From Desulfobacterales bacterium (lineage in GTDB: Bacteria; Desulfobacterota; DSM-4660; Desulfatiglandales; Desulfatiglandaceae), in NCBI GenBank assembly GCA_022013615.1, contig JAKLQB010000367.1, positions 1-11,104 of the forward strand: 11,104 nucleotides of DNA, read 5' to 3'. How positions within the stretch are numbered: the stretch's first letter is position 1; every line of letters starts with the position of its first letter. The notes beneath the pieces are model-generated. The model worked only from the letters and a program-made list of their open reading frames with translations, was not told the DNA's origin and made no database searches. A program made the translations under genes and the position numbers. This document shows positions 6,997-11,104 of this stretch, one piece after another.

Positions 6997-8205
6997 TTAT
7001 CTTGCCCTGTTTTTTTCTAAATCTTTATTGGCATGCAACGTATTGAGTTCTTCGCGCCCTTCACGTGGAGATTTGTCTATACAATCAGTTCCTTTAACAG
7101 CACAAAGTGATTCATAACAGGCAAGTACTTTTTTTACATATCTTTCGGGGTTAAGGATATCTTCCGTATACTTACGAGCAGCGCGAGAACACTGCAGCCG
7201 GTATTCATTTTCTCTATACATGGTAATCATTGCCCGTGCAAGATCATGCGGTTGGTCTTCAACGAGCATCCCGGTCTCTCTATCTTTTATGAGCTCTGGC
7301 AAAATACCCTTTCTTATCGCCACTACCGGCTTACCACAAGCCAGGGCTTCCCGCACCGCGCGGCAGGACCCGTCGCTACCAGGGTGCAAGAAAATCATAT
7401 AATCAAGCAAATTCAATACGTCCTGGTAATCATCGCTTCGATAACCGGTAAATATGACGTTGTTCTGCAACCCTTTTTGTATTACCGGCTGTCGTGCGAG
7501 GGTATCAATGTGGGTACCCCGTCCGACTATCAGAAACTTGAACCGGGGAATCTCTCTCACGACCTCCTCTATCGCATTCAACAGCAGGCGGAAATTCTTG
7601 TGTTTCTGAACTCGAGCAACAATTCCGGCCACCGGCTCATCTCTCATGATGCCAAATTCCCGACATAGTTTCTCGCTTTTGGGAGCTGGACTAAATTTTT
7701 CGAGATCAACTGGAATGTCCACCTGTTCAACCCATTTTTCAGGGAAAGCCTGTGAAAGATACGCCTGTACCCGTAATGAAGCTGTCATAATCCGGGCAGT
7801 GTTACGGAAAATGAACCGTCTCCTGACATAGAGTGGTGCGGGTTCACCCTCATAACAGGTCCTCACCAGAATCTTACCAAAACCGGCCAGCACTGCTGTC
7901 AAAGCATCGTTGTCCTGATGACTATGAATCAGGTTAATGCTCTCACGAGCAACAATTTTTTTTAAAGTAAAGATATCCGGGATAATCGTCCAATTCAAAT
8001 GTTTGTTCAGTAGGAGATTATCAAAATGTGGAACATCCCTCTCGTCAGCCTTCTCCTGAAGACGGTTTGCTAAGCCTTTTCGGCGGCCACAGGCAAAATA
8101 TGCCTGGAAATCTCGGTGTATACGCAACCAGGCAACCAAATTAAGCGCGTGGTCTGCTGGGCCGGTCCATTTACGGTTACTGTAAAGGTGCAAAACCCGT
8201 GTCAT
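6997..8205 (-). CDS. Glycosyltransferase family 4 (GT-B), LPS core type
   Basis: A 402-aa GT4 enzyme. The N-half opens MTRVLHLYSNRKWTGPADH with a WTGPADHA acceptor loop (13-20) and INLIHSHQDNDAL (90-102). The C-half carries GIVARVQKHKNF (194-205, donor-phosphate lysine region), FLIVGRG (224-230), VIFTGYRSDDYQDVL (250-264) and the E-x7-E region as D278-x7-E286 within PGSDGSCRAVREALACGKP. Here the first Glu is replaced by Asp, the mirror image of the change in the other GT4 of this locus. The C-terminal 35 residues are highly charged and not part of the fold. The ATG at 8205 is preceded by GACGGGG with suitable spacing. It is the first intact gene of the minus block and is separated by 170 nt from the preferred start of the methyltransferase gene. 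Cytoplasmic; sugar specificity unknown. Confidence 0.85.
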   Translation of the reverse strand: MTRVLHLYSNRKWTGPADHALNLVAWLRIHRDFQAYFACGRRKGLANRLQEKADERDVPHFDNLLLNKHLNWTIIPDIFTLKKIVARESINLIHSHQDNDALTAVLAGFGKILVRTCYEGEPAPLYVRRRFIFRNTARIMTASLRVQAYLSQAFPEKWVEQVDIPVDLEKFSPAPKSEKLCREFGIMRDEPVAGIVARVQKHKNFRLLLNAIEEVVREIPRFKFLIVGRGTHIDTLARQPVIQKGLQNNVIFTGYRSDDYQDVLNLLDYMIFLHPGSDGSCRAVREALACGKPVVAIRKGILPELIKDRETGMLVEDQPHDLARAMITMYRENEYRLQCSRAARKYTEDILNPERYVKKVLACYESLCAVKGTDCIDKSPREGREELNTLHANKDLEKNRAR

Positions 8206-8220
8206 GACAGCCCCGTCGCG

Positions 8221-8479
8221 CTATTCATAATCGATCCCTGCCTGCTTCAACAAGTCCCGAAATAAAACATAGGCTTCGGGATAACGTTTCCAACTTTCCA
8301 TTAATGGTCGCCAACAATTCTGGTACGCCCGGTTAAATTGTATATGACAATCCGTAGTGTTCGATGCCATCTAAATCTATCAAGTCGGGGCTGTTTGGAG
8401 ATATGATAAAATTCTCCGCCACTTTCATGTGGGCATCCGGGTACTCCGACAAACACCTCAGTTCTTCAGATTCATATTT
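8221..8479 (-). pseudogene. Frameshifted coding remnant of unrecognised function
   Basis: Two protein-like frames abut on the minus strand. The first (8479-8333) reads ...LSEYPDAHMKVAENFIISP, then NSPDLIDLDGIEHYGLSY, and hits TAA at 8335-8333. The second, one base out, reads QFNRAYQNCWRPLMESWKRY, then PEAYVLFRDLLKQAGIDYE, and stops with TAG at 8223-8221. Skipping one base near 8342 joins them into a continuous, natural-looking C-terminus of about 85 residues. The AENFII...LIDLDG part has the Asn-to-Asp spacing (12 residues) of the kinase catalytic-to-metal loop seen in the double kinase here, but His/Asp of the HxD motif are not visible, so the kinase link is tentative. The second frame alone could be a 49-aa gene from ATG 8370, but it lacks a ribosome site. 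It sits 15 nt before the GT4 start, where an operon gene would be expected. Confidence 0.45.
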
Positions 8480-8557
8480 CTATGACCTTTAATAATTTTC
8501 CTGGGCTCTTTGAGAATTACCAATAAAGACCGGCAAACCGGCCAAAGTATCATCAAA

Positions 8558-8565
8558 AAACGGGG
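8558..8565 (+). repeat. AAACGGGG, candidate target-site duplication (left copy)
   Basis: The octamer AAACGGGG is repeated in the same orientation at 8911-8918, immediately outside the two ends of the IS relic. IS256-family elements typically duplicate 8-9 bp of target. The G-run next to the terminal repeat makes the exact boundary ambiguous by a base or two. Confidence 0.5.
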
Positions 8566-8586
8566 GTACTGTCAAGTTTTTTGTGT
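8564..8586 (+). repeat. Terminal inverted repeat of IS relic (transposase 3' side)
   Basis: GGGTACTGTCAAGTTTTTTG plus TGT pairs with the reverse complement of 8887-8909. By my count 18 of 23 positions match (GGGTA, TGT and TTTTGTGT blocks identical, differences in the middle). The transposase stop codon (TGA, 8574-8572) lies inside this repeat, as is common for compact IS elements. Confidence 0.6.
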
Positions 8587-8804
8587 GAAATTTGATTCAA
8601 CCAATTTTTTGAAGAATGGCAGGTTCTTACGGACTTCCCCTATAGGGTTTGACTTCCAATGCAACTCCACTTTCATCAGCTTGGAGAGAACTCACCCACA
8701 TTCTCTCTGATTTCTACACGGATCATCTCAAATATTCTCTCAGGTCCCTCCTGGATCTCCTTGAAAATGCTCGCTACTTCTGGTACGCTTATTTCAACTT
8801 TCAT
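8572..8804 (-). pseudogene. IS256-family transposase, deleted and frameshifted
   Basis: From ATG 8804 the minus strand encodes MKVEISVPEVASIFKEIQ, then EGPERIFEMIRVEIRENVGEF, the conserved N-terminus of IS256/mutator-type transposases. The reading frame then hits TGA TGA. Restoring one missing base after GEF gives (L)SKLMKVEL, as expected for the family. That frame runs straight into HWKSNPIGEVRKNLPFFKKL and VESNFTQKT with a proper stop at 8572-8574, which resembles the C-terminal tail of the family. The catalytic DDE core is absent. Two events are therefore visible: a large internal deletion near the MKVEL/HWKSN junction and a 1-bp loss. Non-functional. Confidence 0.72.
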
Positions 8805-8886
8805 GGGTGCTTCTCCTTTTTTATTAAGGTTTGGGTTAAAACCCTTTTAAAGGAAAAGCGCCCTTTTTTCTACACTCTTAGAATTT

Positions 8887-8909
8887 ACACAAAATATTAT
8901 ACAATACCC
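8887..8909 (-). repeat. Terminal inverted repeat of IS relic (transposase 5' side)
   Basis: ACACAAAATATTATACAATA plus CCC is the partner of 8564-8586. Its divergent central part differs from the other end and contains a perfect TATAAT on the minus strand. Confidence 0.6.
8896..8901 (-). promoter_or_regulatory. Consensus -10 (TATAAT) on the minus strand within the IS end
   Basis: Read on the minus strand, 8901-8896 is a perfect TATAAT, placed about 90 nt before the transposase ATG, so it is probably the relic's own promoter. The -35 region (around 8919-8925) is poor. If active, it reads through the relic toward the frameshifted remnant and the GT4 gene at 8205. Confidence 0.4.
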
Positions 8910-8910
8910 G

Positions 8911-8918
8911 AAACGGGG
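8911..8918 (+). repeat. AAACGGGG, candidate target-site duplication (right copy)
   Basis: It is identical and in the same orientation as 8558-8565 on the other side of the IS relic, lying just outside the inverted repeat. With only 8 bp and a G-rich context a chance match is possible, but position and length are what the family predicts. Confidence 0.5.
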
Positions 8919-8927
8919 TTGTTCTTC

Positions 8928-8956
8928 TTGACACTCAGGAGGCCATATATTATAAA
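8928..8956 (+). promoter_or_regulatory. Near-consensus sigma70-type promoter for the GT-C/msbA unit
   Basis: TTGACA (8928-8933), 17-nt spacer, TATAAA (8951-8956) on the plus strand: a perfect -35, optimal spacing and 5 of 6 in the -10. The expected start of transcription is near 8963, leaving a leader of about 155 nt before the ATG at 9120. It starts only 10 nt beyond the right flanking repeat of the IS relic. This is the strongest promoter visible in the window. Confidence 0.75.
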
Positions 8957-9006
8957 ATTTTCGTTAAAAAGGAAATATTTATCAAAATTAATGTTCATTC
9001 CTGAGT
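8933..9006. repeat. 8-bp inverted repeat ACTCAGGA / TCCTGAGT around the promoter
   Basis: ACTCAGGA (8933-8940), starting at the last base of the -35 box and filling the front of the -35/-10 spacer, is the exact reverse complement of TCCTGAGT (8999-9006), about 36-44 nt after the expected transcription start. The 58-nt spacing is too long for a simple hairpin stem to be obvious. It could be a pair of regulator sites or chance. Confidence 0.3.
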
Positions 9007-9119
9007 TATTAAAAAAGTCGTCAACATAATCAGATATTATCAGGAATATACGTACGAAACAGAAGATTAGAACAAGGATACAATTGATTTCTCTTAGCCA
9101 GTTTCCAGGCAGGTTGTTA

Positions 9120-10661
9120 ATGAAAGATTTTTTTCACCGCATTTTTTATCCCATTATTCAGTTAGAAGATATTCGCCCTGTCGCGGCGCTTTTAGCCGTT
9201 TTAACACTTTTTATTGCCGTAAACACCCAAAACCCCTTAAACAATGACGGCATACTCTATTTGCAAGCAGCCGAAGCATTCGCCAAGTCAGGGTGGAAAG
9301 CGGCCATGCAAATCTATAGATGGCCCTTTTATTCTGTGCTAATCGTATGGTTAGGCAAACTGACCAATTTATCCTTTGAGCACGCTGCCTATGTTTTGAA
9401 CGCCGCACTATTGGTTATTATCGTTACGACCTTCATTACCCTTGTAAAAGAACTGGGCGGTTCTCGCACCGTCCAGCTTTTTGGCGCCATCCTTATTATC
9501 AGCCATCCACGCTTACATCACTACCAAAACTATATCATTCGTGGCTTTGGTTATTGGGGATTTTCTTTATTGTCACTACTATACCTCATCCGGTATTATC
9601 GTCAGTTGTTATGGCGTCACGCCATTGGCTGGGGTATATTTATAAATATTGCCACTTTGTTTCGTCCTGAAGGTGCGGTATTGTGCTGCCTCACCCCACT
9701 TGTGCTACTACTTCGTGCGAACTCGGGGCTGTGGAGCAGGATTGGATGTACGCTGAAACCATATGCGATAAATATCTTGATGGCCATAATTCTTTTTGTT
9801 TTAGGGTTCAGCATGCCAGATAGCTCAAGCGTGCATCTTGGCCGGCTTAGCGAGATCCTGAATCAATTTCAAAATGGCTTAACCTTGTTGATTAATAACT
9901 TGGATAGCAAGGCAGTGCTCATCAGCCAAATCGTATTTAATGCCCCTTCAGAAAAATGGGGGTTAACCATGATAATCTCCGGGCTTATTGGACTTTGTTT
10001 TTATAGATTGGTTACTACCCTGGGACCACTACAGACCTTGCTCTGTGGCCACGCGATTTCCAAGAAGCTGATGCCAAAAGATGATGGTGCCAAAAGAGTG
10101 CTGGTTTATTTTACCCTACTAAATCTTTTGATCCCCGCGATTCATATCGGACAAACCTTCGAGGTCTTCTCACACCGTTTTTTTATGCTCGCGAGCCTGT
10201 TGCTCCTCCTATGGCCACCGTTTAGTTTACACCGTTTTTTTCAGCAGTGGCGAGACAGAAAGAAAGTTCTAACAGGCAACTCTTTGTTGTTTTTTTCGGT
10301 CTCGCTTGTTTTTATAATCATGTTCGTTTATGTGTTTATCCCCGCTAAACCAACCAAGGCGTATGTGGTCTCAGCAGGTACATGGCTAAAACAAAACATG
10401 CCACAGCAGGCAAGCCTTTATAGCAATACAGAACAAATTCCCTTTTACGCTCAAAGGCAACTGATACTATGGGATGCTTTCGATGACACCCCATTACCAA
10501 AGTTGAAACCTAATGATTTCATTGCTTTAAGAGTTAAAAGAAAGAATCAAGCGAAATTTGCAGAGCTCTTAACGCAGTTGAAGTTTAAGACTGTCAAAGT
10601 TTTTGCAAATAAACGAGGTGATAGAGTTGTCATTCTTCAAGTCTCAGAAATCAACAGCTGA
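9120..10661 (+). CDS. Polytopic membrane glycosyltransferase-like protein (GT-C/ArnT-PMT type)
   Basis: A 513-aa integral membrane protein with many hydrophobic helices (for example 21-35, 92-107, 119-128, 145-160, 214-230, 282-300, 329-341, 355-366, 389-406) and a soluble C-terminal part of about 100 residues. This is the layout of GT-C enzymes that use lipid-linked sugar donors at the outer face of the inner membrane. The first external loop has NNDGILYLQAAEAF (41-54), where D43 matches the position of the conserved acidic residue of the fold. A later loop has FRPEGA (181-186), also common in such proteins. The ATG at 9120 is preceded by GGCAGG and is preferred. A TTG at 9084 (after AAGGA) would add 12 residues. 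It is followed by msbA after 71 nt, likely the same unit, driven by the promoter at 8928. A role in modifying lipid A/core in the periplasm is inferred; the substrate is unknown. Confidence 0.75.
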   Translation: MKDFFHRIFYPIIQLEDIRPVAALLAVLTLFIAVNTQNPLNNDGILYLQAAEAFAKSGWKAAMQIYRWPFYSVLIVWLGKLTNLSFEHAAYVLNAALLVIIVTTFITLVKELGGSRTVQLFGAILIISHPRLHHYQNYIIRGFGYWGFSLLSLLYLIRYYRQLLWRHAIGWGIFINIATLFRPEGAVLCCLTPLVLLLRANSGLWSRIGCTLKPYAINILMAIILFVLGFSMPDSSSVHLGRLSEILNQFQNGLTLLINNLDSKAVLISQIVFNAPSEKWGLTMIISGLIGLCFYRLVTTLGPLQTLLCGHAISKKLMPKDDGAKRVLVYFTLLNLLIPAIHIGQTFEVFSHRFFMLASLLLLLWPPFSLHRFFQQWRDRKKVLTGNSLLFFSVSLVFIIMFVYVFIPAKPTKAYVVSAGTWLKQNMPQQASLYSNTEQIPFYAQRQLILWDAFDDTPLPKLKPNDFIALRVKRKNQAKFAELLTQLKFKTVKVFANKRGDRVVILQVSEINS

Positions 10662-10732
10662 TTGTCCACTTAGAAAGCTGGGGGCATGCCTGTTGGATCA
10701 TTCAACGCTAAACAGCAAAACCGCGCCTGCTT

Positions 10733-11104
10733 ATGAAAATTAAGATAGATTCCAAGCTATACAAACGAATACTGGGATACTCAAGGCCCTATTTTGGCCT
10801 TATTGCATTAGGGATAATTTTAGCCTCTGTCATTTCTGCAATGAATGGCGCTACAGCCTGGCTTGTAAAGCCGGTCCTCGATGACATATTCCTGGCGAAA
10901 AACATGACTATGCTGAAGCTTTTACCCCTGGCAGTTGTTCTTGTTTATCTAATAAAAGGACTCGCAGAATACGCCCAGGCCTGTATTATGAAATCAGTTG
11001 GAGAGAAGATCATCACCAGATTGCGCTATGAGCTGTATGAGCATATTAACAGCATGTCCATGAGCTTTTTTGAGCGCATTCCATCAGCAGTCCTTATGGC
11101 GCGC
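10733..11104 (+). CDS. msbA: Lipid A/LPS flippase MsbA-like ABC exporter, N-terminal part
   Basis: The frame from ATG 10733 is open to the window end (124 codons, no stop), so the gene continues to the right. The protein begins MKIKIDSKLYKRILGYSRPY and shows the first transmembrane helix (FGLIALGIILASVISAMNG, 21-39), then ATAWLVKPVLDDIF (40-53), a second helix (LLPLAVVLVYLIKGLAEY, 63-80), and VGEKIITRLRYELYEHIN with MSFFER (89-115). These are hallmark segments of MsbA-type homodimeric ABC exporters, which flip core-lipid A from the inner to the outer leaflet of the inner membrane using ATP. The ATPase half lies outside. No strong ribosome site precedes the ATG. It follows the GT-C-like gene and fits the LPS context. 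A related lipid exporter is possible but less likely. Confidence 0.85.
   Translation, partial: MKIKIDSKLYKRILGYSRPYFGLIALGIILASVISAMNGATAWLVKPVLDDIFLAKNMTMLKLLPLAVVLVYLIKGLAEYAQACIMKSVGEKIITRLRYELYEHINSMSMSFFERIPSAVLMAR

Larger units (their letters stand above)
8566..8910 (-). mobile_element. Internally deleted IS256-family element (relic, about 345 bp)
   Basis: The relic has both ends of an insertion sequence but lacks most of the transposase gene. It is bounded by imperfect inverted repeats (8564-8586 and 8887-8909) and by an 8-bp direct repeat, AAACGGGG, on each side. Inside are the start of an IS256-type transposase with its ribosome site (AAGGAG before the ATG at 8804) and the C-terminal tail, directly fused. 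Intact family members are roughly 1.3-1.5 kb, so about 1 kb is missing. It cannot move by itself, but its ends might still be recognised by a full transposase elsewhere in the genome. The family call rests on the N-terminal MKVEISVPEVASIFKEIQ segment and the FTQKT end. Confidence 0.7.

Noticed and set aside
8529..8545. GACCGGCAAACCGGCC hairpin followed by TTTATT on the minus strand
   Set aside because: Only four contiguous pairs with a mismatch and a weak T-run; insufficient for a terminator call.
8649..9029. 126-codon plus-strand open frame across the IS relic and promoter
   Set aside because: It runs antisense to the transposase relic and through the promoter; no domain or conserved pattern.
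1..11104. CRISPR arrays, tRNA or rRNA genes, JUMPstart/ops element
   Set aside because: No regularly spaced repeats, no tRNA-like cloverleaf and no GGCGGTAGC-type element were found on either strand by eye.

Overview
This window is a lipopolysaccharide (LPS) core-assembly locus of a Gram-negative bacterium. The gene set is two GT9 heptosyltransferase-type enzymes, a Kdo-kinase-like protein, a two-domain LPS-type kinase, two GT4 and one GT2 (WaaE/LgtF-type) glycosyltransferases, a SAM methyltransferase, a polytopic GT-C-like membrane protein and the beginning of msbA. Moderate GC, many WaaP/KdkA/InaA-type kinase domains, an IS256-type transposon relic and msbA next to core glycosyltransferases fit Desulfobacterota/Desulfuromonadia-like lineages. 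That taxonomic guess is inference only.

Layout. Positions 1-1888 hold a tight minus-strand run: KdkA-like kinase, then a GT9 transferase, then a waaF-like gene that runs off the left edge and overlaps its neighbour. Positions 1889-2514 are an AT-rich gene-free interval separating this run from a divergent plus-strand gene (2515-3939) that encodes two consecutive kinase domains in one polypeptide. A second minus-strand block (8205 to 4037) carries GT4, methyltransferase, WaaE-like GT2 and a second GT4. It faces the kinase gene tail to tail with only 97 nt between stops. A hairpin with a T-tract lies between the methyltransferase and GT2, but it is oriented to stop plus-strand (antisense) transcription.

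Positions 8206-9083 are a scarred intergenic region. A frameshifted coding remnant (8221-8479) is followed by an internally deleted, frameshifted IS256-family relic (about 8566-8910) with recognisable terminal inverted repeats and an 8-bp flanking direct repeat. Directly beside it is a near-consensus sigma70-type promoter (TTGACA, 17 nt, TATAAA) pointing right, back to back with a TATAAT on the minus strand inside the relic's terminal repeat.

Right of the promoter, on the plus strand, come a 513-aa GT-C-like integral membrane protein and the first 124 codons of msbA, which is cut by the window edge. Together the genes would build and phosphorylate the inner core on the cytoplasmic face (heptoses, hexoses, phosphates), flip the product (MsbA), and possibly modify it on the periplasmic side (the GT-C-like protein). 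The substrates of the individual transferases cannot be read from sequence alone.
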